This document shows positions 6,944 to 14,200 of a stretch of DNA of 14,200 nt, one piece after another. The position numbers and the translations under genes were made by a program. The notes under the pieces were generated by a model. The model ran no database searches. It saw nothing but the letters and a program-made list of their open reading frames with translations, and was not told where the DNA came from. Position 1 is the stretch's first letter. Each line of letters opens with the position of its first letter. Source of the DNA: Bacillaceae bacterium UBA7792 (lineage in GTDB: Bacteria > Bacillota > Bacilli > Bacillales > Cytobacillaceae); NCBI GenBank assembly GCA_002480735.1, contig DLCS01000067.1, positions 1 to 14,200 of the forward strand, written 5' to 3'.

Positions 6944-8009
6944 GCTAATCCGTGTATTTCTTTCCGTTGTCATTGCTTCAGCTGTTCTGTTGTTTGTTAT
7001 CAACCGTTTGAATTCCGCAGAGGGATTTTCAAGTGGAAATACGATAACCATTTACAACTGGGGCGATTATATTGACCCTGATCTCATTAAACGCTTCAAG
7101 GATGAGACAGGAATTAAGGTGATTTACGAAACCTTTGATTCCAATGAAGCCATGCTGACAAAGATTAAGCAGGGTGGAACAACGTACGATATTGCTATAC
7201 CTTCCGAGTATATGATTCAGAAAATGAAGGAAGAGAACTTGCTACTTCCGCTTGATCAATCCAAGCTGCCGAACTTGAAGAATATTGATGAACGCTTCAT
7301 GGATCTCCCATTTGACCCTAATAACAAGTATTCCGTTCCATATTTCTGGGGAACAGTGGGGATTGTCTTCAACACAAAATTGGTCGGTGATAAACCATTC
7401 ACAAGCTGGAACGACTTATGGGATCCTTCCTTAAAAAATGATATTCTTTTAACGGATGGGGCTCGCGAGGTCATTGGAATGGGTCTGAATAGCTTGGGAT
7501 ACTCATTAAATGATACGAACAAAGAGCATTTGCATGAGGCGAAGGCAAAGCTCGATACTCTCACGCCGAATATCAAAGCCATTGTTGGCGACGAGATCAA
7601 GATGCTTATCGCCAATGAGGAAGCAGCTGTCGGGCTCGTTTGGTCTGGGGATGCGGCGGACATGATGGGAGAAAATGAAAACCTCGATTATGTTGTGCCA
7701 TCAGAAGGTTCTAACCTTTGGTTTGATAATATGGTGATTCCAAAGACAGCAAAGAATATCGAGGGGGCACACCAGTTTATCAATTTCATGCTTGATGCAA
7801 AGATTGCTGCACAGAATGCGGAATGGGTTAGCTACTCGACTCCAAACAAAGAGGCACTCAAGCACATGCCTAAGGAAATGGTCGAGGACGAACGCTTCTA
7901 CCCATCGCCAGAGCTGACCGACAAGCTTGAAGTATACGAAAACCTCGGCAAAAAAAATCTAGCGTTTTACAATGACCTGTTCTTAGAATTTAAGATGCAT
8001 CGAAAATAA
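6936..8009 (+). CDS. potD: Spermidine/putrescine-binding protein PotD
   Basis: This extracytoplasmic polyamine receptor feeds PotBC. It has 357 residues with the type I binding-protein fold and strong similarity to E. coli PotD: YNWGDYI (W42, Y45), SVPYFWG (133-139), TDGAREV (173-179), W236 and LWFDNMVIP (W262, D264) correspond to ligand-contacting positions W34, Y37, D168/E171 region, W229 and W255/D257. One difference is Gly175 in place of E. coli Asp168; Glu178 (Glu171) is retained. The N-terminus (residues 4-23) is a hydrophobic segment, but there is no lipobox Cys and I see no Cys anywhere in the protein, so retention would have to be by an uncleaved anchor rather than lipid. The ATG at 6936 follows GGGGGG by 7 nt; a TTG at 6921 is possible. 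A 55-bp repeat starts 3 nt after the stop. Confidence 0.94.
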   Translation: MIKLIRVFLSVVIASAVLLFVINRLNSAEGFSSGNTITIYNWGDYIDPDLIKRFKDETGIKVIYETFDSNEAMLTKIKQGGTTYDIAIPSEYMIQKMKEENLLLPLDQSKLPNLKNIDERFMDLPFDPNNKYSVPYFWGTVGIVFNTKLVGDKPFTSWNDLWDPSLKNDILLTDGAREVIGMGLNSLGYSLNDTNKEHLHEAKAKLDTLTPNIKAIVGDEIKMLIANEEAAVGLVWSGDAADMMGENENLDYVVPSEGSNLWFDNMVIPKTAKNIEGAHQFINFMLDAKIAAQNAEWVSYSTPNKEALKHMPKEMVEDERFYPSPELTDKLEVYENLGKKNLAFYNDLFLEFKMHRK

Positions 8010-8012
8010 AAT

Positions 8013-8067
8013 GGTACCTGGTACCATCCGTGGACATTTGTTTGATTTTGTCCACGTGGGGTGTACA
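8013..8067 (+). repeat. 55-bp dispersed intergenic repeat, copy 3
   Basis: GGTACCTGGTACC (8013-8025) is followed by arm 1 GTGGACA (8030-8036), 12 nt, arm 2 TGTCCAC (8049-8055), 5 nt, and arm 3 GTGTACA (8061-8067). Arms 1 and 2 are perfect complements; arm 3 has one mismatch. It begins 3 nt after the potD stop codon and ends 9 nt before a terminator stem, so it must be transcribed as the 3' untranslated region of potABCD mRNA unless transcription ends early. It differs from copy 4 at 8 of 55 positions. Confidence 0.85.
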
Positions 8068-8076
8068 ATTGTGAAA

Positions 8077-8110
8077 AAGGGACATCTCTCATGCGAGAAA
8101 GATGTCCCTT
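8077..8110. terminator. Bidirectional intrinsic terminator between potD and the cyd operon
   Basis: AAGGGACATC (8077-8086) pairs with GATGTCCCTT (8101-8110). An inner TCTC/GAGA pair around loop ATGC extends the stem across a 2-nt AA bulge. The minus strand continues TTTTTCAC, a good T-tract for the cyd operon whose last stop is at 8119. The plus strand continues ACTTCTTTTC, which is weaker but plausible for potABCD. Confidence 0.85.
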
Positions 8111-8118
8111 ACTTCTTT

Positions 8119-9840
8119 TCATCCATGATCTAATTCATACAATCTCTGATACCGCTCACTCGTTTCCAGTAATTCCTCATGACTGCCCTCAATGGCCACT
8201 TTTCCTTTTTCCATGAAAACAATCTTGTCCATTTTTTCCATGCCCATCAAATGATGAGTTATCCAAATAACGGTCTTATCCTTTAATGCTTCAAAAATGG
8301 TTTCAATCAAATCCGCCTCTGTTTGCGGGTCCAAACCGACGGTCGGTTCATCTAGAATGACAACTGGGGTGTTCTTTAATAATATTCTTGCTAGAGCAAT
8401 CCTTTGTCTTTCACCACCAGAAAAACGGGCCCCTGTTTCCTCCATTTGTGTGGCTAAGCCAAGAGGTAAGGAGTTAATATACTGATCAAGCTTAACCTGC
8501 TTCACAACCCGCTCTATTTCTTCTCTTGTCGCCGTTTGATTCCCAAGACGAATATTATTTTCCACCGTTGTTGCAAAAAGGTACGGCTTTTGATTCAAGA
8601 CACTAATCTGCTCAAAAATGGCATCACCATAGCAATGACAAGGCTGACCATTTAATTCTACCTTCCCACTGGTAGGCACAAGAGCTCCGAGCAGCAGCTG
8701 TAAAAATGTCGATTTCCCTGCCCCACTTTTTCCTAACAGGGCGAACTTATGCCCCTGAGGAATCGATAAGCTCATTTGATGAAGGGCATCTTCTTGACTA
8801 CCCGCATAACGGTAGGTCAAGTGATCAGCCACTAGGTTAGCAGCATTTGACTTCCCTACTTCTATTGGTTTCGCCTCATGTCTGTCGCCTCTCTCAATAT
8901 TTCCTACTCTACGCAATGATTCCTGATAAGCAGGAATACGCTCAATCGCGTGTGAAATGGGAAGTAGCCCCTCGATAATTGGCAATGTCACAAGCGTAAA
9001 GGCCGCAATATAGGTCGGAGCAATCCCTCCAGCCTGCGCCTCAAAACCTGACCAAATTGCCATCATGATTAAGATGAGTCCAGACAAAATTCTTAACTGC
9101 AGCTCTCGAGATTGATTCCAATAGCGGAGACGTCGATCAACCTCGAATATCTCCTCGCGCTCTCTATGAAATCCGTTAATAAAATCCTTTTCCCTGCCAC
9201 TAATGATCCAATCGGTCAATCCAAAGACCGCATCGGTCAGATTGGAATACAACCGACTTTGCACCTCTTTTTGCTTAAGCTGCCGTTTTTTTAATATAAA
9301 TAAGGACCAAACTGGATATACCACAACAATGAGACTTAAACAAAATCCGATCCAAAGAGCGAATTTCCAATCAAATAAGGATAGTGAGATGATGGAACCC
9401 GCAAATAAGCATAAAGCGACAATCGTTGGAAAAATGGTACGGATATACAAATCCTGCAGATGCTCGATATCGTCTGCAAGAGTTCCAAGCAAATCACCTG
9501 TCTGAAATCGTTCGCGAATAAACAGTGCCTGTGGCTCCAACATTCGATAAAGCCAAACACGCATGTCAGATAAGATTTTTAGGACCGCATTATGCCCAAT
9601 GAGACGCTCGATATATCTCGTGACCGCCTGTGAAATTCCGAATGTCCGCACAAGAACAATCGGTACATACAGCATCAAAATATTGTAGGGCATGAGGGAG
9701 GCACTCGAGATTAAATAACCTGAGGTGAAGGTAAGCATCGAACTCGCCAGCACAGTTAATAGCCCAAAAAAGACTGCTAGGCTAATCGAACGATAATATT
9801 GCCGCAAATAGGGCTTGATATATGTGTTGAAGTGTTTCAT
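8119..9840 (-). CDS. cydC: Thiol reductant ABC exporter subunit CydC (named CydD in B. subtilis)
   Basis: This half-transporter (573 residues) fuses a six-helix ABC exporter membrane domain (about 1-300) to an ATPase domain. With its partner it is needed for cytochrome bd assembly; in E. coli CydDC exports glutathione and cysteine. The opening MKHFNTYIKPYLRQYYR and TLTFTSGYLISSASL-like helix match CydC rather than CydD. ATPase motifs are Walker A GKSGAGKST (370-378), Q-loop Gln417, signature FSGGE (473-477), Walker B VVILDEP (493-499) and His529. The start ATG overlaps the preceding stop as ATGA (4 nt) and has a long AAGGGAGGAAGGGGAG purine-rich site. It is the last gene before the terminator. 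Confidence 0.93.
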   Translation of the reverse strand: MKHFNTYIKPYLRQYYRSISLAVFFGLLTVLASSMLTFTSGYLISSASLMPYNILMLYVPIVLVRTFGISQAVTRYIERLIGHNAVLKILSDMRVWLYRMLEPQALFIRERFQTGDLLGTLADDIEHLQDLYIRTIFPTIVALCLFAGSIISLSLFDWKFALWIGFCLSLIVVVYPVWSLFILKKRQLKQKEVQSRLYSNLTDAVFGLTDWIISGREKDFINGFHREREEIFEVDRRLRYWNQSRELQLRILSGLILIMMAIWSGFEAQAGGIAPTYIAAFTLVTLPIIEGLLPISHAIERIPAYQESLRRVGNIERGDRHEAKPIEVGKSNAANLVADHLTYRYAGSQEDALHQMSLSIPQGHKFALLGKSGAGKSTFLQLLLGALVPTSGKVELNGQPCHCYGDAIFEQISVLNQKPYLFATTVENNIRLGNQTATREEIERVVKQVKLDQYINSLPLGLATQMEETGARFSGGERQRIALARILLKNTPVVILDEPTVGLDPQTEADLIETIFEALKDKTVIWITHHLMGMEKMDKIVFMEKGKVAIEGSHEELLETSERYQRLYELDHG

Positions 9841-11561
9841 ACTCCCCTTCCTCCCTTCGCTGCCGAAATGAGTTCAAAGTAGTGCCCCTTTTTTGCCAAT
9901 AATTCTTCATGGGAGCCGCATTCGACCAGCTGACCTTCCTGTAAGACAAAGATGAGGTCCATTTCCTTCATCCAGTGCAAACGATGGGTCGCAAAAAAAA
10001 CAAGCTTTCTCTCCAATAACGGCAATAGCAATTCCTTAATTTCATACTCCGTCTCAATATCTAAATGGGCGGTCGGCTCATCGAAAAGCATGATCGGACG
10101 TTCCTGCAAAATCGTTCGCGCTAGTGCAATTCGCTGCTCCTCCCCACCGCTTAAGCTCCGGCCCCCCTGTCCGATTTTCTCATCCAACCCATTTGGCAGG
10201 CTCTTCACCAGCTCAGAAAGTCCAGCTCGTTCAACGGCAAGCAGCAAATCCTCTTTACTGGAATGCTGCGCATACCAGCGAATATTCTCCGCAATCGTCC
10301 CTGAAAAAATATATGGATGTTGTGGGATGTAAGAGAGCTGCCTTTGCCATTCATCGACAGTAAAGCTCTCAACCTCAATTCCATCAAACAGGATAGTCCC
10401 GCTGCTCTTATCTCTTAAGCCAGCCAGTAAATCAATGAAGGTTGATTTGCCAGCCCCCGATTTCCCTACAATCCCGATTTTCTGAAAACCCTTCACCTCA
10501 AAATCCGAATTCTTCACTATGAAGCTCTCATCTTCAGTTGATGCCTTTGAGAGCCCTCTAACCGCTAAGCAACTTGCCTCATTCCAACGAGGAAGTGGCT
10601 GTGTGTTTATTAATTTTCTATCCTCCTGCGAAAGGATTTTACGAATCTTGTCCCCGGCATCCTTTCCGTCCATCGTCGCATGATAATCGTTTCCAAATGA
10701 ACGAATCGGCAGAAAATATTCAGGTGCAAGAATCAAGAGCATGAGTGCTGACTCGAGGCCTATTTTTCCATCAATAAGACGTAATCCAAGCTCAACCGCT
10801 ACGACGGCAACCGAGAGACTCGAAAAGAAATCTAAAGCAAAGGTCGATAGAAAAGCGAGGCGCAGCGTGCGGTTCGTTGCCATTCGATACCTCTCACTAA
10901 CCGCTCTTATCGCGTGTTCATGGGATTTGCTTTTTCCGAGAAATTTCAAGGTTACAAGACCGCGCAAGGAATCGACAAAGTGACTGGATAATAAGCGGTA
11001 CGAATCCATTTGGGCATCAATTTTCTTCTGAGCCAGGAGGCCAAGCAAAATCAAAAAGGCAATCATGATCGGCATCGTCACGAGAAGAACGACCCCTGAT
11101 AAAGCATCAACCGTAAACACATAGACTAGTAAAATGATGGGGGTACAAATCATGGAAACGGCCCGTGGAATGAATAGCTCTAGGTACGTGCGTAAATTGG
11201 TGATGCCTTCTAAGCAAAGGGTAATGACACTACCTGAACCGTGACGTCCAACTCCCCTTGGTCCTAACCGAAATAATTTTTCTAATAAAAGAGTTTGGTA
11301 GGAAAGTGCTGTTGTTTCTGCAAAACGATAAGCCATTCGCTCCTTCGCCCACTGCAATAAATGTCTGAGGAAAAAGAATCCGCCAAAGCCTAAAAGTAAA
11401 GGAAGGACAGCATTGACTGCTGCCCCTTTGAATAGTTTCGTAAGAGCCGTCGAAAGAAAGACGGCATGTAAAATGATGAAAACACTTTGGAAAACCGTTA
11501 GAAGACCAATGATGAACATTGTTTTTTTACTACCTTCATAACGAAGAAGCTGCTTGTCCAT
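9837..11561 (-). CDS. cydD: Thiol reductant ABC exporter subunit CydD (named CydC in B. subtilis)
   Basis: This is the other half of the heterodimeric exporter, 574 residues, with a membrane domain of about 1-310 and an ATPase domain. Motifs are Walker A GKSGAGKST (366-374), Q-loop Gln414, signature LSGGE (470-474), Walker B IMLFDEP (490-496) and His526, so both ATP sites of the heterodimer look intact. The ATG at 11561 shares one base with the cydB stop (TAATG). The nearest good ribosome-binding site, AAGGAG, is about 14 nt upstream inside cydB, unusually far, which suggests termination-reinitiation coupling. Its 3' end overlaps the next gene by 4 nt. Order after cydAB is that of the Bacillus cydABCD operon. 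Confidence 0.93.
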   Translation of the reverse strand: MDKQLLRYEGSKKTMFIIGLLTVFQSVFIILHAVFLSTALTKLFKGAAVNAVLPLLLGFGGFFFLRHLLQWAKERMAYRFAETTALSYQTLLLEKLFRLGPRGVGRHGSGSVITLCLEGITNLRTYLELFIPRAVSMICTPIILLVYVFTVDALSGVVLLVTMPIMIAFLILLGLLAQKKIDAQMDSYRLLSSHFVDSLRGLVTLKFLGKSKSHEHAIRAVSERYRMATNRTLRLAFLSTFALDFFSSLSVAVVAVELGLRLIDGKIGLESALMLLILAPEYFLPIRSFGNDYHATMDGKDAGDKIRKILSQEDRKLINTQPLPRWNEASCLAVRGLSKASTEDESFIVKNSDFEVKGFQKIGIVGKSGAGKSTFIDLLAGLRDKSSGTILFDGIEVESFTVDEWQRQLSYIPQHPYIFSGTIAENIRWYAQHSSKEDLLLAVERAGLSELVKSLPNGLDEKIGQGGRSLSGGEEQRIALARTILQERPIMLFDEPTAHLDIETEYEIKELLLPLLERKLVFFATHRLHWMKEMDLIFVLQEGQLVECGSHEELLAKKGHYFELISAAKGGRGV

Positions 11562-12574
11562 TAGTATTCTAAATGCTCCTTATGAGTTACTCTTTTGCGG
11601 AAGATATAATAACTCCAAATGGTATAGGCTAAAACAATTGGAACCATCGTTGCTGCAACAATGGTCATGACCTTTAACGAGTAGGCGCCCGAAGCAGCAT
11701 TATAGACCGTTAAATTGTAGGCCAAGTCGGTAGAGCTAATCATGACGTTCGGGAACAAGGCAATGAAGAATGATGATGTTACCAGAACCATGATGAGCCC
11801 TGTTGTCGCAAAGCTGAGTCCCTCTTTCTTTTTGCGAAGAAGAGGAAGCAACGCTAAATAGCATATGACAGCTACAATATAGAGCGGAATGAGAATCGCC
11901 CCTCTGTTAGCGAATGCATCTGTATAAATTCCGGTTAGGACGACAAATAACACGATTACAATTCCAGTAGCAAGATATACCTTTTGTGCCGCTCGGTTTG
12001 CTCTTTCACGAAGCGCACCCTCTGTCTTGAGGCCAGTGAACATTAGGCCATGCAAGTAGGACAGCAGGACAAATGCCACACCACCAACGACCGTATAGAC
12101 ATTCACAATATCTAGAAGCCCAGCATGCATATCCATGTTTTCATCAATCGGGAGACCCTTGATGAGACTACTGAATAACACCCCTAGTAAAAATGGGGGA
12201 AGAATGCTGCCTAAAAAGATTGCCCAGTCCCATGTCTTCACCCATGCTGAAGAATGTGCTTTTCCTCTGAATTCAAAGGCCACTCCCCGGGCAATTAATG
12301 CCAGCAGCAGCACGACAAACGGGATGTAATAGCCGCTAAAAAGCGTCGCATACCAATGCGGGAATGCTGCAAACATGGCTCCCCCTGCGGTGATTAACCA
12401 CACTTCATTCGCATCCCAAAATGGACCGATGGAGTTAATCAGCATTCTTTTTTCTGTATCATTTTTGGCAAGGAATTTTGTTCCCATACCTACGCCAAAG
12501 TCAAAGCCTTCTAGGAAAACAAAGCCTACGAAGAGTACACCAACGAGTATGAACCATAATTCACTTAGCTCCAT
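11561..12574 (-). CDS. cydB: Cytochrome bd ubiquinol/menaquinol oxidase subunit II (CydB)
   Basis: This membrane subunit of 337 residues supports haem binding and assembly of the bd oxidase. It is hydrophobic throughout, with eight or nine predicted helices. The CydB hallmarks are LEGFDFGVG (21-29) and GPFWDANEVWLI (50-61), the latter corresponding to E. coli GPFWDGNQVW with its Trp/Asp pair. The C-terminus reads YTIWSYYIFRKR, as in other CydB proteins. AAGGAGGTG lies 8 nt upstream of the ATG (measured from GGAGG), and the start lies 14 nt inside cydA. There is no truncation. Confidence 0.96.
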   Translation of the reverse strand: MELSELWFILVGVLFVGFVFLEGFDFGVGMGTKFLAKNDTEKRMLINSIGPFWDANEVWLITAGGAMFAAFPHWYATLFSGYYIPFVVLLLALIARGVAFEFRGKAHSSAWVKTWDWAIFLGSILPPFLLGVLFSSLIKGLPIDENMDMHAGLLDIVNVYTVVGGVAFVLLSYLHGLMFTGLKTEGALRERANRAAQKVYLATGIVIVLFVVLTGIYTDAFANRGAILIPLYIVAVICYLALLPLLRKKKEGLSFATTGLIMVLVTSSFFIALFPNVMISSTDLAYNLTVYNAASGAYSLKVMTIVAATMVPIVLAYTIWSYYIFRKRVTHKEHLEY

Positions 12575-13964
12575 TTGCTACACCTCCTTCACTGAACGGA
12601 TCGGCGACATGAAGGTCGTCCGTTGCCTTTTTAAATGGACCTTCCTTAAACACCCTCACAAATAAATACACCATGGCAATGGCTAACAATGTATAAATTA
12701 GCGAAAAAGTAATTAATGAAAATAAAACGCTACCCGCTGAAACATTTGGCGAGATTCCATCTGCCGTTGTCATAAGGCCGTAGACAATCCAAGGCTGACG
12801 ACCGATTTCCGACATGATCCATCCTGAGAAGTTGGCGATGAATGGGAAGAAAATCGCTGGAATCATCCATTTTAAATACTTGGAGCTGTTTTCTAATTTT
12901 CCTCTCCAGAATTTAATGAGGCCGATTAGGGTTAAGAGAATCATCAAACCTCCTGCAGCCACCATAATTCTGAAGCTCCAGAACGTGGTCTTAACCGGAG
13001 GAATATAATTTCCGTCTCCAAATTCTTTTTCATATTTTTCTTGCAGGGTGTTCATCCCCTCGACACTGCCACTAAATTTTCCATAGGCTAGGTAGCTTAG
13101 TGCATAGGGAATCTCAATTCTTGCCGAAGCCTCTTTCTTATCTGTATCCAAGATGGCAAATAACGTCCACGGGGCAGGATCAGCTGTGTCCTCCCATACC
13201 CCTTCTGCTGCAGCCATTTTCATCGGCTGTGCATCCATGAGGTAGGTTGCTTGTGAGTGACCAGAGAAGGCAATTCCTAATGTAGAAATAAGGCCAACAA
13301 TCATCGGTACAGTCATGGAGCGCTTAAAGAACTCGATATCTTTTTTCTGGAGAAGCTTCCACGCACTCATTCCAAGGATAAAAAAGGCCCCTGTTGCAAA
13401 GCACGCAAAAATTGTATGCGGAAAAGCAACCAACACCTTCGGATTTGTAATAACAGCGAAGAAATCATTCATTTCCGCACGGCCGTTTTCAATCACATAA
13501 CCAAGGGGGTTTTGCATGAAGGAATTGGCGACTAAAATCCATAGGGCTGAAATCGCTGTTCCAATGGACACAAGCCAAATGCAGGCTAAATGCAGCTTCT
13601 TTGGCAGCTTGTCCCAACCAAAAATCCAAAGCCCGATAAAGGTCGATTCTATGAAGAAGGCAAGAAGCGCTTCGATTGCAAGGGGCGCACCGAATACATC
13701 CCCAACAAATCTTGAATAGCTCGACCAGTTCATCCCAAACTGGAACTCCTGTAAAATCCCTGTAACGACACCGACGGCAAAGTTAATGAGGAAGAATTTC
13801 CCCCAAAACTGAGCCATCTTCTTGTAAATCTCCTCTTTCTTGACAACATACAGCGTCTGCATAATCGCAATAATAAAAGCTAGACCAATCGATAATGGTA
13901 CAAAAATAAAATGAAATAGAGTAGTAGAAGCGAATTGTATCCTCGCTAAAATCAAATCCTCCAT
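12561..13964 (-). CDS. cydA: Cytochrome bd quinol oxidase subunit I (CydA), short Q-loop type
   Basis: This is the catalytic subunit, oxidising quinol and reducing O2 to water without proton pumping. At 467 residues it is about 55 shorter than E. coli CydA, consistent with the short Q-loop of Firmicutes. His18 (LFHFIFVPLSIG) matches the high-spin haem ligand and His183 (FPHTIFA) the haem b558 ligand. Met384 in GWIM, just before the invariant GRQPW (388-392), is the likely second b558 ligand. Q-loop residues Lys249 and Glu254 (MKMAAAE) match the quinol-site pair of E. coli Lys252/Glu257. GGGAGG precedes the ATG by 9 nt. It is first of four overlapping genes. Bacillus cydA is known to be controlled by Rex and CcpA; see the upstream sites. 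Confidence 0.96.
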   Translation of the reverse strand: MEDLILARIQFASTTLFHFIFVPLSIGLAFIIAIMQTLYVVKKEEIYKKMAQFWGKFFLINFAVGVVTGILQEFQFGMNWSSYSRFVGDVFGAPLAIEALLAFFIESTFIGLWIFGWDKLPKKLHLACIWLVSIGTAISALWILVANSFMQNPLGYVIENGRAEMNDFFAVITNPKVLVAFPHTIFACFATGAFFILGMSAWKLLQKKDIEFFKRSMTVPMIVGLISTLGIAFSGHSQATYLMDAQPMKMAAAEGVWEDTADPAPWTLFAILDTDKKEASARIEIPYALSYLAYGKFSGSVEGMNTLQEKYEKEFGDGNYIPPVKTTFWSFRIMVAAGGLMILLTLIGLIKFWRGKLENSSKYLKWMIPAIFFPFIANFSGWIMSEIGRQPWIVYGLMTTADGISPNVSAGSVLFSLITFSLIYTLLAIAMVYLFVRVFKEGPFKKATDDLHVADPFSEGGVANGAK

Positions 13965-14030
13965 TACTATTTTCCTCCCTTCTTTCTTCCTACAAATTAA
14001 TATATCAGCATAAGTATTTTTAATTGTGAA

Positions 14031-14060
14031 ATTGTAGAGGAATATTTGTTACAAATTTAA
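14031..14060 (-). promoter_or_regulatory. Weak candidate cydA promoter overlapping a 13-bp palindrome
   Basis: On the minus strand, TACAAT (14036-14031) is a fair -10. The only -35 at acceptable distance is poor (TTAAAT at 14060-14055, 18-bp spacer), as expected for a regulated promoter. The perfect dyad ATTTGT-T-ACAAAT (14044-14056) lies across the spacer and could be an operator; I cannot assign a protein to it. Just downstream, TTCACAA (14030-14024) equals one half of a Rex box, but the other half is not recognisable. Confidence 0.33.
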
Positions 14061-14071
14061 AAACTTTACCA

Positions 14072-14086
14072 ATTAAAGCGTTTTCT
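14072..14086. promoter_or_regulatory. Probable CcpA cre site upstream of cydA
   Basis: ATTAAAGCGTTTTCT matches the Bacillus cre consensus WTGNAANCGNWNNCW at every specified position but one (T for G at the third). It stands about 12 bp upstream of the candidate -35 of cydA. CcpA repression of cydABCD is established in B. subtilis, which makes the site plausible, although its position here has not been tested. Confidence 0.6.
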
Positions 14087-14145
14087 TAAAATAATTTAAG
14101 AACCTCCCATGGAGATTATTATATTTATATAACAAAACCCTAAAT

Positions 14146-14200
14146 GGTACCAGGTACCGCCCGTGGACATTTGGGCGATTTTGTCCACATGGGGTGGACA
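14146..14200 (+). repeat. 55-bp dispersed intergenic repeat, copy 4 (ends at window edge)
   Basis: GGTACCAGGTACC (14146-14158) is followed by arm 1 GTGGACA (14163-14169), 12 nt, arm 2 TGTCCAC (14182-14188), ATGGG, and arm 3 GTGGACA (14194-14200). This is the cleanest copy: all three arms are perfect, so either hairpin would have a full 7-bp stem. The palindrome centre is A rather than T. It lies 182 bp upstream of the cydA start codon, on the far side of the cre site. What follows lies outside the window. Confidence 0.85.

Noticed and set aside
8011..8133. Small open frame through the 55-bp repeat, beginning MVPGT in copies 3 and 4 and open in that frame in all four copies
   Set aside because: There is no ribosome-binding site, no start codon in copies 1 and 2, and variation is not concentrated at third codon positions. 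The palindrome and arm pairing explain the conservation better.
9203..9505. Plus-strand 100-residue open frame inside cydC, and similar frames antisense to cydA, cydB, cydD, potC and potD
   Set aside because: They lie wholly opposite strongly conserved genes, lack convincing ribosome-binding sites and show no recognisable domains, so they are antisense shadows.
14024..14041. Complete Rex operator upstream of cydA
   Set aside because: Only the TTGTGAA half matches. The opposite half agrees at about three of seven positions, so it is noted only as a half site.
1172..14200. CRISPR-like array made of the 55-bp repeats
   Set aside because: The copies are 0.9 to 6 kb apart with genes between them, and there are no spacers of regular size and no cas genes.

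Overview
The window looks like the chromosome of a low-to-mid-GC, Gram-positive, endospore-former-type Bacillaceae (Bacillus/Neobacillus-like). The support is strong AAGGAGG-type Shine-Dalgarno sites, GTG/TTG starts, a DUF4179-type ECF anti-sigma factor, a Mta/TipAL-like MerR regulator, a short-Q-loop CydA and a four-gene cydABCD-type operon. I cannot name the species from sequence alone. There are no rRNA, tRNA, CRISPR or transposase genes.

Layout. (1) 2-1138, plus strand: the C-terminal three quarters of a POT/PTR2 di-/tripeptide transporter, cut by the window edge. (2) 1288-2052, minus: a MerR regulator with a TipAS drug-sensing domain. It has its own 19-bp-spacer promoter/operator and an internal ribosome-binding site that could yield the free TipAS domain. 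(3) 2256-4023, minus: an ECF sigma factor followed by its overlapping membrane-bound anti-sigma factor, with a strong terminator. (4) 4227-8009, plus: a complete potABCD spermidine/putrescine ABC importer with overlapping or abutting genes. (5) 8119-13964, minus: a complete cytochrome bd quinol oxidase operon, cydA-cydB-cydD-cydC in E. coli-style naming. CydA and CydB form the oxidase; the two half-transporters form the thiol (glutathione/cysteine) ABC exporter needed to assemble it. (6) 13965-14200: the cyd regulatory region, with a close match to a CcpA cre site.

The least conventional content is in the gaps. Four copies of a 55-bp element sit at 1172, 2116, 8013 and 14146, all in the same orientation and all intergenic. 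Each has a GGTACC-W-GGTACC palindrome, then three 7-nt arms (GTGGACA, its complement, GTGGACA) at fixed 12- and 5-nt spacing. The middle arm could pair with either neighbour, so the element can form two mutually exclusive hairpins. Three of the four copies lie within about 50 bp of an intrinsic terminator. I do not recognise this family by name. It is the best candidate here for something undescribed: a small dispersed REP-like or MITE-like element.
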